The notes beneath the pieces are model-generated. The model was not told the origin of the DNA and made no database searches. It saw only the letters and a program-made list of their open reading frames with translations. Positions 8,829 through 17,576 of a DNA stretch of 45,139 bases are shown one piece after another. Made by a program: the position numbers and the translations under genes. The stretch comes from Akkermansiaceae bacterium. Its GTDB lineage: Bacteria; Verrucomicrobiota; Verrucomicrobiia; Verrucomicrobiales; Akkermansiaceae. The stretch lies in assembly GCA_903827375.1 (NCBI GenBank), contig CAIKHZ010000126.1, forward strand, positions 1 through 45,139, read 5' to 3'. The first letter of the stretch is position 1, and each line of letters opens with the position of its first letter.

Positions 8829-10010
8829 CTAACTAGAAAACTCAGTTGTGGAGGTGCTGGCGGGTGACTGCGCGCCGTCGATGGGAAAAGAAATCTCGAC
8901 GACCACACCTCGCTCGGCACCGTTGCGAACCGAGACATGTCCTTTGAAAAGCCGGATGATTCGACTTGCCAAAGCCGCCCCCAATCCAAAGTCCCCGCCG
9001 CATTTCAACAGCATACGCTGGCCGCCAACCTCGAAAAACGTCGAAATAGCCTCATCCGACAAGGGTTGGCCATGGGTGATGATGGCGATGTGTGCCTGAC
9101 CAGCGCTCACACAGGTTTCCAATGTGATGAGTTGTCCGGTCTCCACGCATTGCGAGGCGGTGAGCAGCAAGTCGGTGAAAGCCCGGTTGAGCAACTCCAA
9201 ATCCCCGACCACCGTCACGTTCTCCACCGCCGTCAGAACCGCCTGCACCTTGCTGCCGCCCACCAACCCCCCATTCATGTCCAGGGCGATTCGCAGCACC
9301 TGTGCCAATCGCAGCGAGCTCGCCGCAAAGTCTGCCGCCTCCACGTCAATCCGCGCCAGCGTCAGCGCATCGTCCATGAGCTTTTCGATCCGCAGCAGAG
9401 ATTCATCGTAATCGGTCCGCATGGCATGCTGCTCGGACTCAGGCGGCAAATCCATGAAAAGTAGCTCGGTAATTCCTATCAAACCATTGAGAGGGGTGCG
9501 CATTTCATGGGACAACACACTGAGCCACTGGCTCTTGGCATCGTCCCAGATGTGCAAGCGCCGATGCGCTTCGGCGAGTTCACGCACCCGCCGCTCAACC
9601 AGTTCTTCAAGGTGCAGTTGATGGCGGCGCAACCGCAAATGAGTTCCCACCCGGGCCAGCACCTCCACTTCAGCAAACGGCTTGAGCACGTAATCCACTC
9701 CCCCAACTTCAAAGGCTTGCACTTTCTCGGTGATTCTGGACTGGGCACTTAAAAATATAACCGGTATATCACACAGCCGCTCATCCGCCTTGAATCGCCG
9801 ACATACTTCGTAGCCATCCATCCCGGGCATCCGTATGTCTAGCAAAATTAAATCGGGCAGCTCATAACGCAGCGCTGCAAGAGCCATCTCGCCACTCCGA
9901 AACGCCGACACCCGATAGCCCACCAAGGTCAATAAGGATTCTAACACATTTAAATTCTCCGGCTCATCATCGATGATCATGATGGTCGCCTCGCTGCAAT
10001 CAATTTTCAT
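8829..10010 (-). CDS. Receiver-histidine kinase hybrid with degenerate ATPase domain (first cassette)
   Basis: Soluble protein of 393 residues, paralogous to the gene at 4250-5371. The receiver domain is complete (acidic pair 14-15, Asp58 in LLDIRMPGMDG, Lys110 in LKPF), and a HisKA domain with His168 in LSHEMRTPLNGL follows a helical linker. The ATP-binding domain looks damaged. The N-box position reads NRAFTDLLLTASQC without the usual second Asn. The G1 box DxGxG is replaced by THGQPLSD. Only a G2-like DFGLGAALAS remains. ATP binding is therefore doubtful; the protein could act as an acceptor, scaffold or regulatory subunit in a heterodimer. The ATG at 10010 overlaps the stop of the upstream kinase (ATGA). 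A short gap follows before the second cassette. Confidence 0.9.
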   Translation of the reverse strand: MKIDCSEATIMIIDDEPENLNVLESLLTLVGYRVSAFRSGEMALAALRYELPDLILLDIRMPGMDGYEVCRRFKADERLCDIPVIFLSAQSRITEKVQAFEVGGVDYVLKPFAEVEVLARVGTHLRLRRHQLHLEELVERRVRELAEAHRRLHIWDDAKSQWLSVLSHEMRTPLNGLIGITELLFMDLPPESEQHAMRTDYDESLLRIEKLMDDALTLARIDVEAADFAASSLRLAQVLRIALDMNGGLVGGSKVQAVLTAVENVTVVGDLELLNRAFTDLLLTASQCVETGQLITLETCVSAGQAHIAIITHGQPLSDEAISTFFEVGGQRMLLKCGGDFGLGAALASRIIRLFKGHVSVRNGAERGVVVEISFPIDGAQSPASTSTTEFSS

Positions 10011-13000
10011 AAGGTATCTTCAATTCTCTTTATTGGATCTAACAAATCGCTGAGGCGCTCATAGGCATAGGCATTGACCAGCACGCTCATCCGGGCCGCC
10101 AGCCCGGGGTACTCGGGGGCCAGGGTGGCAAGGAGGTGGCGCAGCTGGCGGATGTCGCCGCGGCGCAGTGCCTCGATGAGCGCTTGGCGTTGGGCGTCGG
10201 CCAGGCAGGTAAAGGCGGCGGCATCGAGCTGAGCGGGTTGCTGGGTGGTGACAGGGGCTTCATACAGGTACTTGACGCCTGCGGCACGGGCAATTTCGGC
10301 CAGGAGTTGCTCGCGGCGAAGCGGCTTGGCCACATATCCGTCAGCCCCGGCAGCCAGCGCCAATTGCTTCTCATTGGCCGAGCCCGAGGCAGTGACCACC
10401 AGCACTGCAAGGTCGCGCCCGCCGGGCAACTTCCGCAGGCGATCGATGGCCTCGTAGCCGTCCATTTCCGGCATTCGTTTATCCATCAATACCAAATGAA
10501 TCTGCGGAGCTTGGCTGAGCCGCTGCAGGGCCAGCGCCGCAGTGGCAGCCTCCTCGACCTCGAAGCCAACCGGGCTGAGCATGCCCACGAGCATGCTGCG
10601 ATTGTCCGGCTCGTCATCGACGACGAGCAAGCGGCAAGGCGGCTCATTGGCGGCCAAGTGGTGGACGCTGCCGCGGCGCAAGTGCTCGTCGGCATCGGCG
10701 CAAGCCTCCCCTGCATGGAACGTCAGCCGGAAACAACTGCCCTCCCCGGGCTGACTGGACACGGTGACATCCCCGCCCAAAGCCCGCGCATATCGGCGGC
10801 TCAGGGGCAGCCCCAAACCGGCACCTTTGCCGGGTTTGCGGCCTTGCTGAACCTGCTCAAACACATCGAAAATTCGCCCCAATTCCGCCGCGGCAATGCC
10901 GCAACCGGTATCCTCGACGTCCACAGCCACCATCACGCCATCCGGCCCGTCAGTGGACAAGAGTCGCGCCACCATCCGCACTCGGCCGTTCGTGGTGAAC
11001 TTGACGGCGTTGCCGACCAGATTGACCAAAATTTGACGCAACTTCCCCTTGTCGGCGTAGATGAACTGGGGCACATCCGGGGCAATGGATGGCTCAAACG
11101 TGAGCCCGCCAGCATCCGGGTGAGCCGCAAAAATGAGCCGGACGTCCTCCATCATTTGATAAAAATCAAAGTCCACCGGTGCCAGGGTGACCGCGCCGGC
11201 ATCGTTGCGGACCAACTCGAGCAAGTCGGAGAGCAATTCCAGAAGGTGGTCGCCGCTGCGGGTGATGGAGCTGAGGCGAGCCCCGGTCACGCAGTGGCGG
11301 CACTCACTTTCCATGATCTGGGCATTGCCCAAAATGGCATTGAGAGGCGTGCGGATTTCATGAGACATGTTGGCCAAAAACAAGCTCTTGGACTGCGCCC
11401 CGGCCTGCGCCGCATCACGGGCATGAATCAAGTTTTCCCTCAGTTGCCCGGCTTGACGCTCGGCGTCACGGCGCGCTTGAAAATTGGCGTAAAGCCCGGC
11501 GAGCACGCGCAGCAGGGCCACCTCTTCGTCGCGCCACCGGCGCTCATGGCGCACCGCGTCAAACCCCACAAACCCGAGGCACGCATCGCCCTGCATCAAT
11601 GGCAGCGTGATGAGCGAACGAATCCCCTGAGCCTCTAGCATCTGCCGCATAAAACCATCGGCCGGGAGCAGCGCCGTGCTCGGAATATGCAGCACCTCGC
11701 CTCGCCCATGCGCATCCACCCAGTCCGGCAAAAGAGCGCTGGGCACCGCTTGGAGGTTGGCTATCTCCGGCGCTATGCCGGGGCCGCACCACTCGTGGGT
11801 GTTGCACATGATTCCGGCTGCATGGTCGTAGGCAAACAAATAAGCGCGATCTGCTGCAATGAGCTGCCCCATGGTCGCCAGCGATTCGTCAATAGCCGCA
11901 TCTTGCCGCACCGTAGGCACGTTGATAAAATCCGTCGCCAAGCGCATCAGCTCGCGCTGAATGACCGAGAGTCGGGCCAACTCGACCTCGACCCGCTTGC
12001 GTTCCGTCACATTGACCATGACGCTCAGCAGATATTGCTGGCCCTGGTTATGGATCACTTCACCCGAAAAGATGCCATCAAGGATCCGGCCGTCCTTGCA
12101 GCGAACTTGCATTTCATAATCCTCCAGGCGGCCGTGGGACTTGAGTTCGTCGGCCCCGGCGTCGTGGCGTTGCACATCGACAAACAAATCGAGTTCGGCA
12201 CCCGTCTTGCCGATCACCTCCTCGCGGGTATATCCGAGGGTTGCCAAAAAGGCGTCGTTGACGTCCACAAAACGCTGCTCAGGCAGTGAACTCACCGCGA
12301 TCATGCCGGGATTGGAGCGGAACAAACGCTCGAAACGTTGCTTGGCTTCCTGCTCCTCACCGAGGTTTTTGCTGACTCCGAAAATGCAGTCCATCCCGTC
12401 CCACTTGCCGAACCATACGCGGGTATCCACCGGCACCAAGCCCCCATCCTTGCATGCCAGCGGCAACGGACAACTGGCGCGTTCGCCTCGGAACATTTCG
12501 CCAAAAATCCCCTCGGCTTCCTGCCGCCTATCCGCCGGATGCACATCCAGGATATGCATGCCTCGCAGTTCCTCTGGCGGGTATCCCAGCAAGCGGGTGA
12601 CAGCCGTGTTAGCAAATAATATCCGGCCCTCGGGAGTCCCCACAAAGACCATGTCGGTGATGGTCTCAAAAAACGCGCGGAAATTCGCCCCGCTTTCGCG
12701 CAGTGCCTCCTCGGCACACTTCTGGGCGGTGATGTCCCAGTTGGTGCCGACCATCCTCAGAGCCCGCCCGCTGGCATCCCGCTCAACCGTGGCAAATCCG
12801 CGGATGTGATGAATGCTGCCGTCAGGCCACAACACCCGGAATTCAATGTCAAATTCCTTGGTCGATTCCAAGGCGAGTTTGATCTCGGCGTCGCCGCGCG
12901 CCCGGTCATCCGGATGCAGCCCGGCCTGCCACGCCTCGTAGGCCCCGCTAAACTGGTCCCGCGTGATGCCGTAGAGCCGAAACATCTGCTCGTCCCATTC

Positions 13001-13189
13001 CAAACGGTTGTTGACCACGTCATAGTCCCAAATACCTACACCTCCGGCCTTCGCCGCCATGGCCAAGCGCTCGCCAACCCTCCGCTGCCCCTCCCCTTCG
13101 CCGCCGCCAACCAGCGCCTGAACCAACCCGCCATCATCACAACTGGCCGTTGCATAGTCGCGCGTTGGGTGATTCATGAGGTGAGGCAT
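10007..13189 (-). CDS. Cytoplasmic hybrid histidine kinase with three PAS domains
   Basis: First gene of the kinase operon, 1060 residues, with no membrane helix, so a cytoplasmic sensor. Three PAS/PAC modules (about 45-155, 165-280, 285-400; for example IWDYDVVNNRLEWDEQMFRLYG and VNVTERKR) precede a GAF domain (about 405-575, NTHEWCGPG). HisKA carries His610 in MSHEIRTPLNAIL, the HATPase has NLVGNAVKFT, DTGCGIA and GAGLGLPLS, and the receiver has Asp903 (LMDKRMPEMDG). The C-terminal 75 residues match those of the CHASE kinase (shared ALRRGDIR and LVNAYAYERL) and lack a histidine. An ATG 12 bases further on (13177) is an alternative start. The upstream region holds a good promoter candidate. 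Confidence 0.93.
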   Translation of the reverse strand: MPHLMNHPTRDYATASCDDGGLVQALVGGGEGEGQRRVGERLAMAAKAGGVGIWDYDVVNNRLEWDEQMFRLYGITRDQFSGAYEAWQAGLHPDDRARGDAEIKLALESTKEFDIEFRVLWPDGSIHHIRGFATVERDASGRALRMVGTNWDITAQKCAEEALRESGANFRAFFETITDMVFVGTPEGRILFANTAVTRLLGYPPEELRGMHILDVHPADRRQEAEGIFGEMFRGERASCPLPLACKDGGLVPVDTRVWFGKWDGMDCIFGVSKNLGEEQEAKQRFERLFRSNPGMIAVSSLPEQRFVDVNDAFLATLGYTREEVIGKTGAELDLFVDVQRHDAGADELKSHGRLEDYEMQVRCKDGRILDGIFSGEVIHNQGQQYLLSVMVNVTERKRVEVELARLSVIQRELMRLATDFINVPTVRQDAAIDESLATMGQLIAADRAYLFAYDHAAGIMCNTHEWCGPGIAPEIANLQAVPSALLPDWVDAHGRGEVLHIPSTALLPADGFMRQMLEAQGIRSLITLPLMQGDACLGFVGFDAVRHERRWRDEEVALLRVLAGLYANFQARRDAERQAGQLRENLIHARDAAQAGAQSKSLFLANMSHEIRTPLNAILGNAQIMESECRHCVTGARLSSITRSGDHLLELLSDLLELVRNDAGAVTLAPVDFDFYQMMEDVRLIFAAHPDAGGLTFEPSIAPDVPQFIYADKGKLRQILVNLVGNAVKFTTNGRVRMVARLLSTDGPDGVMVAVDVEDTGCGIAAAELGRIFDVFEQVQQGRKPGKGAGLGLPLSRRYARALGGDVTVSSQPGEGSCFRLTFHAGEACADADEHLRRGSVHHLAANEPPCRLLVVDDEPDNRSMLVGMLSPVGFEVEEAATAALALQRLSQAPQIHLVLMDKRMPEMDGYEAIDRLRKLPGGRDLAVLVVTASGSANEKQLALAAGADGYVAKPLRREQLLAEIARAAGVKYLYEAPVTTQQPAQLDAAAFTCLADAQRQALIEALRRGDIRQLRHLLATLAPEYPGLAARMSVLVNAYAYERLSDLLDPIKRIEDTL

Positions 13190-13231
13190 GGGGGTGGAGA
13201 AGTAGCTGTCACATTCCGTTAGGCGGAAATC

Positions 13232-13260
13232 AGTATAAACTGCAATTTCACAGCACGCAA
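13232..13260 (-). promoter_or_regulatory. Promoter candidate of the four-gene kinase operon
   Basis: On the minus strand TTGCGT (13260-13255) and TATACT (13237-13232) are exactly 17 bp apart, in an AT-rich stretch. The predicted start point near 13225 gives a leader of about 36 bases before the ATG at 13189. The -10 hexamer differs from TATAAT at one position. This is the best promoter match I found in the window. Confidence 0.55.
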
Positions 13261-13418
13261 TACAAATTCTTGCGTATGCAAACTTTTCAATCGATCACTG
13301 TATATTTTGCATGTACATGAGAACGGTTTCCGGATCGATGGCAAGGGTTGCAAGGCCATGGAGCATCTCTCCCCCACCCTTTTTCAGAGAACCAGATCAC
13401 CCAACCAGGGATGCGATG

Positions 13419-15059
13419 TCATCCGACGAAGCGCTGCACGATGGGCATCCGGCGGCCTATCCCAAATGCCTTGGAGGTGACCCGCAGGCCGGGGGCGGCT
13501 TGGTGGCGTTTCCATTCGTTGAGATCGACGCGGCGCTGGATCCAACGGACGATATGTTCCTCAAAGCCGCGTCCGATGATCTCATCGGTGGAGAGTTGTT
13601 GCTCGACGTACAGCTCGAGGATGGCATCCAACACCTCATAAGGCGGCAGCGTGTCCTGATCCTTCTGGTCGGGCCTCAGCTCGGCACTCGGCGCTTTATC
13701 AATGGTGTTCCATGGGATGATTTCTCGCTCACGGTTGAGCCAGCGCGCCACTTCATAAACCCTCACTTTCGGCAAATCCGAAATGACCGCTAAGCCCCCG
13801 CACATGTCACCGTAAATCGTGCAGTAACCCACCGCCAATTCACTCTTGTTGCCGGTGGTTAGTAACAGCCGCCCATCTTTGTTGGACAGCGCCATCAGCA
13901 ACAAGCCACGGATACGGGCTTGCATGTTTTCCTCGGTGACGTCCTCGGCCCTGCCTGCAAATACCGGCCGCATTGCCGCCTTGACCGCTTCGAAAGCCTC
14001 GCCAATGGGCACCACATCGCAGCCAATGCCAAGGTTGCGCGCCAGCGCCAACGAGTCATCCACGCTTCCTGCCGACGAATACCCGCTAGGCATCGTCAAC
14101 CCGTGAACGGCTTGCGGGCCGAGCGCCTCGGCTGCGATGGCGGCGGTGAGCGCGGAATCAATCCCGCCGCTCAGACCAAGACAAACCGTGGAAAATCCGC
14201 ACTTGGTGACGTAGTCGCGCAGCCCGAGCACCAGCGCTTGATAGAGCTGGGCCGGGGGATTTTCCACCGCAATTCCGGCCATGGCAGGGCCGCCGGTAAA
14301 TGGATCAATCACCCGGCAACTCTCAACAAAACCTGGCAATTCCACCCGGATGTTACCGGCGGCATCGGCCACCAGCGAGTGTCCATCGAACACGAGTTGG
14401 TCATTGCCGCCCACCGAGTTGCAATAAATCACTGGCACTTTTGCCGTGCGGGCCACCCCGCTTAACAACTCCCGGCGCTGCGCCGGCTTGCCAAGGTGAT
14501 AGGGCGACGCACTCAGATTGAGCAACAAATCGATGCCTTGGGCCGTCAATTCCTCGACCGGATCGCGCTCATAGAACGGTCGCTCGAGTGACTCGTCGTT
14601 CCAAATATCCTCACAGATTGTCACGCCGATTCGCCAACCGTTCCACAGCACTGGCTCGGTGTTTTCCCCGGGCTCAAAGTAGCGTCGCTCGTCAAACACA
14701 TCGTACGTCGGCAGCAGTGTCTTCCAAATACGCCGGACGACGCCCCCTCGCTCTAACCATGCCGCCGCATTGCGAAACGGCTTGCCGGGCTGCGCCGGAT
14801 GATGCACGTCAACGTAACCAACCACCAAGGGCACCTCGCCAATTTCTCCGGCAAGATAGTCGAGCGCCTGCAAACAGCGCGGGACAAACTGGGACTTGAA
14901 AACCAAATCCCTGGGAGGATAGCCGGTGAGCGCGAGTTCCGGAGTGAGCACCAACTGGGCACCTCCATCCAGACATGCACGGTAGGCCGCGAGGATGCGC
15001 TTCACATTGGCTGGAAAATCCCCAACCACCGAATTGATTTGTGCTAGACCGATCTTCAT
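13419..15059 (-). CDS. nadE: Glutamine-dependent NAD+ synthetase
   Basis: Last step of NAD biosynthesis: amidation of deamido-NAD with ATP and ammonia from glutamine. From ATG 15059 (MKIGLAQINSVVGDF; open frame further upstream has no family resemblance) the protein has 546 residues. The N-terminal half is a nitrilase-type glutaminase with the triad Glu41 (LTPELALTGYP), Lys113 (WKTLLPTYDVFDE) and Cys149 (VTICEDIW). The C-terminal half is the synthetase with the pyrophosphate-binding loop SGGIDS (297-302) and TTGNKSELAVGYCT. The gene is divergent from a TPR gene, with about 150 bp between the starts, and is followed by the promoter region of the kinase operon. Confidence 0.97.
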   Translation of the reverse strand: MKIGLAQINSVVGDFPANVKRILAAYRACLDGGAQLVLTPELALTGYPPRDLVFKSQFVPRCLQALDYLAGEIGEVPLVVGYVDVHHPAQPGKPFRNAAAWLERGGVVRRIWKTLLPTYDVFDERRYFEPGENTEPVLWNGWRIGVTICEDIWNDESLERPFYERDPVEELTAQGIDLLLNLSASPYHLGKPAQRRELLSGVARTAKVPVIYCNSVGGNDQLVFDGHSLVADAAGNIRVELPGFVESCRVIDPFTGGPAMAGIAVENPPAQLYQALVLGLRDYVTKCGFSTVCLGLSGGIDSALTAAIAAEALGPQAVHGLTMPSGYSSAGSVDDSLALARNLGIGCDVVPIGEAFEAVKAAMRPVFAGRAEDVTEENMQARIRGLLLMALSNKDGRLLLTTGNKSELAVGYCTIYGDMCGGLAVISDLPKVRVYEVARWLNREREIIPWNTIDKAPSAELRPDQKDQDTLPPYEVLDAILELYVEQQLSTDEIIGRGFEEHIVRWIQRRVDLNEWKRHQAAPGLRVTSKAFGIGRRMPIVQRFVG

Positions 15060-15211
15060 GAACTCAACCAGACAATACCTGCCCGCCACCCAGTAAAATA
15101 AAAATTTGCCGCCAACACCACCCTGCATCCGAGAAATCCATCATTTCCCCCAATTGTCGCCTTGCCGCACCGCCGCTTTGCGCCTAGTTTGCCTGCGAAG
15201 TCGCAATCGCC

Positions 15212-15985
15212 ATGAATACTTTCCGCATTTTTCCCTTTCTGCTAGCCATCCTCCCGGCCTGTGTCTCAGCCGATCCAGCGTCCCCGCCAGCAAAATCCGA
15301 CGCGCCTCCCGCCGTCAAAAAAGCCCTCCTCCCCAGCCAGCAGGCATTCCTGAATCTGCCCGAAGAACGCCGCAAGGAATTTAGCAAGCAACTCGCCGAG
15401 GCCCAACGATTGTTCCAACAAAAGCGCATCTTTGAAACCTTCGATGTCCTCGACAAGGCCGACGCCGTGTTCCCCGATAGCCACGAATCTAGCAACATGC
15501 GCGGTGCCTGCTACGTTGAGATCCGCAACTTCGACAAGGCCGCCGCCGCCTTCAACAGAGCCCTTCTGCTCTCCCCGGACAATCCCAGCATCAACTTCAA
15601 TATCGCCGAAGTCCTCTTCGTGACTAAAAAATGGCAGGAGGCCCACGACCTGTTTGGCAAACTCTTGCTGGACCTGCCCAAGGGCAACATCGCCCTCGCC
15701 CGCCTCGTCGAATTTAAAATGCTCCTATGCAAAAAGAAACTCGGCCTCAAGGACGGAGCCATCGCCCTCGCTGAGAAATATGACATGGACGACGACTCCC
15801 CATTTTACTGCTATGCTCATGCGGCCATCGCCTACGATAACAAAGACCTCGTCAAGGCCGAGGAATTGCTCGCTATGGCCTCCCGCATTTTCAAGAATCC
15901 TGAGGCCCTCTCGTCCTGGCAGGATACTCTCGTTGAATACGGATACATCAAGAGTTTCTACGGCGGCGAACTCAAGGAAGATTGA
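15212..15985 (+). CDS. Exported TPR-repeat protein
   Basis: 257 residues starting with a hydrophobic signal sequence (MNTFRIFPFLLAILPACVSA). The LPAC segment could be a lipobox-like site, but a normal cleavage after VSA is as likely. The mature part contains helical TPR-like pairs, clearest in RIFETFDVLDKADAVFPDS, then NFDKAAAAFNRALLLSPDNP and KKWQEAHDLFGKLLLDLP, which suggests a protein-binding scaffold in the periplasm. No specific partner can be inferred. The last 28 bp overlap the convergent phosphatase gene. Confidence 0.75.
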   Translation: MNTFRIFPFLLAILPACVSADPASPPAKSDAPPAVKKALLPSQQAFLNLPEERRKEFSKQLAEAQRLFQQKRIFETFDVLDKADAVFPDSHESSNMRGACYVEIRNFDKAAAAFNRALLLSPDNPSINFNIAEVLFVTKKWQEAHDLFGKLLLDLPKGNIALARLVEFKMLLCKKKLGLKDGAIALAEKYDMDDDSPFYCYAHAAIAYDNKDLVKAEELLAMASRIFKNPEALSSWQDTLVEYGYIKSFYGGELKED

Positions 15986-16635
15986 GATTCCAGAAAACCT
16001 AGCAGTTCCTGGGGCGTGTCGCTCAGCGCATCCGGCCTTGCCGCCGCAAGCCCGTCGCGGTTGTGATAGCCCCAAGTCACCCCGACCGACCGCATTCCAG
16101 CGCGGTGGGCCGTTTCAATATCCATCGTGGAATCCCCAACCATCGTCAACCACTGCACGGGCTGGCCCAGCAAGGAGGCGATTTCCACGGCTCCCGCCGG
16201 ATCAGGTTTGTGCGGAATGCCCGAACGCTGGCCTAACACGGCGGCAAATGCCACTCTTGGAAACAACCCGCTGACCATCGCGGTGGTGAAGGCATGTGTT
16301 TTATTGGATAGGACGGCCAGGGGCACGCCCCGGCGTTGAAGCTCCGCGAGCAAGCCGGCCACTCCGGGATAGACCACGGTGCCCTCTCGCCACGTTAGAT
16401 CGTAATCCACCTTAAACGCTTCCTCCAGCGCGACAAGCTGAGGGGCCGCAGCCCCCTGCGGCGCTGCCCTCGACATGAGCACCGCCACACCATTGCCAAT
16501 GAATCCACGGATGGCTTGCAACGAATGCTGCGGCAAGCCAACACCCGCCAAGGCCCGGTTGAGCGATGCGGCAATCCCGGGCAACGAGTCCACCAGCGTC
16601 CCGTCCAAATCAAAAATCACTCCCTGCGGCGTCAC
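15958..16635 (-). CDS. gph: HAD-family phosphatase, phosphoglycolate phosphatase-like
   Basis: Haloacid dehalogenase-superfamily hydrolase, 225 residues. The catalytic motif FDLDGTLVDS lies at the N-terminus, the Thr/Ser and Lys motifs follow (LSNKTH), and the acidic metal site is MVGDSTMDIETAHRAG. The cap sequence and length fit the Gph/PgmB group, which removes phosphate from 2-phosphoglycolate formed during DNA end repair or oxygenation; substrate is not certain from sequence. The start is GTG inside the 3' end of truA (26 bp overlap), implying translational coupling. Its 3' end overlaps the convergent TPR gene by 28 bp. Confidence 0.85.
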   Translation of the reverse strand: MTPQGVIFDLDGTLVDSLPGIAASLNRALAGVGLPQHSLQAIRGFIGNGVAVLMSRAAPQGAAAPQLVALEEAFKVDYDLTWREGTVVYPGVAGLLAELQRRGVPLAVLSNKTHAFTTAMVSGLFPRVAFAAVLGQRSGIPHKPDPAGAVEIASLLGQPVQWLTMVGDSTMDIETAHRAGMRSVGVTWGYHNRDGLAAARPDALSDTPQELLGFLESQSSLSSPP

Positions 16636-17488
16636 CCCGCGAGCATGACTCCACCCGCCCCACTTGCAAAGCCCCGATATGAGCAGAGTTCATCCCTGGC
16701 GGGACTGGGTCACGGAGACAATCATCTGGATAGAGAACTTGTTGCAGATACAGCCCGTCTGCTGGGGCACAATGCGGCGACTTGCCGTGCGGCAATCCAA
16801 CCCCTTGATCAAGCAAACGACTGAGAGCCGCCAGATCCAACTTGCCCTGCCCCACTTTCACCACCGCACCCGTCAGCAAACGCACCATTTTATAGAGAAA
16901 CCCATCACCCACGTAGGTGATGCGACAACCATCCGCCAGCACTTCGAGCTCAGCAGAGTGCAGGGTCCGGTGGTAGTCCATCGCCGCAGTTTCATCCCCG
17001 CGGTAGGCCGCAAAGGCATGAAAATCGTGTCTGCCACACACCCGGCCCAGCGCCATGGCAAGCCATTCCATATCCAAACCCTGCCGCAGGTGCCAGACCA
17101 ATCCGGCCCGATGGGGGGGCAACACCGGAACCGTGCAAATATCGTAGTGATAGATTTTCCCGCAGGCGGAAAAACGCGCGTGAAATTCCTCCGAGGCTTC
17201 TTCACAGGCCATCACCCGGATGGTCGCCGGAAGCTTGGAATTGATCGCCCGCAACCAGTTGCCGGGACGCATCGTCGTCGGCTGCGCCACCTCAACATGT
17301 GCCACCTGACCCAGCGCGTGCACCCCGGTGTCGGTGCGCCCGCTGCCGTGAATGACCATCGCTCGCTTGGCAATTTCCCCCAAGGCATGCTGCAAGTGGT
17401 CCTGAACCGTCTTGCCGCCCGGCTGCGATTGCCAGCCGGTGTAGGGCCGCCCATCATAGGCAATGGTGAGCTTCAGGCGCATCGGCAT
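16610..17488 (-). CDS. truA: tRNA pseudouridine(38-40) synthase TruA
   Basis: Converts uridines 38, 39 and 40 in the anticodon arm of tRNAs to pseudouridine. The signature GSGRTDTGVHALGQVAH contains the catalytic Asp53. The N-terminal MRLKLTIAYDGRPYTGWQ and later FLYKMVRLLTGAVVKVGQG are family hallmarks. ATG at 17488 is used, with another ATG two codons downstream (17482) equally possible. The 292-residue length is slightly above the usual 250-270, with an extra tail of about 20 residues. It is first in a truA-gph pair, 88 bp after nth. Confidence 0.96.
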   Translation of the reverse strand: MPMRLKLTIAYDGRPYTGWQSQPGGKTVQDHLQHALGEIAKRAMVIHGSGRTDTGVHALGQVAHVEVAQPTTMRPGNWLRAINSKLPATIRVMACEEASEEFHARFSACGKIYHYDICTVPVLPPHRAGLVWHLRQGLDMEWLAMALGRVCGRHDFHAFAAYRGDETAAMDYHRTLHSAELEVLADGCRITYVGDGFLYKMVRLLTGAVVKVGQGKLDLAALSRLLDQGVGLPHGKSPHCAPADGLYLQQVLYPDDCLRDPVPPGMNSAHIGALQVGRVESCSRGDAAGSDF

Positions 17489-17576
17489 GGGCAGTGGCAG
17501 GCCACCGGCATGGATGGCGCTGCGGTGATGCGTTTGTCGGTTTGGGCTTGCATCTTCAAGTCTTGAGGTCCGCGTC

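Noticed and set aside
10136-11638. 500-codon open frame antisense to the three-PAS hybrid kinase
   Set aside because: Composition is dominated by Gly, Gln, His and Arg and no domain is recognisable; the opposite strand encodes intact HisKA, HATPase and receiver motifs.
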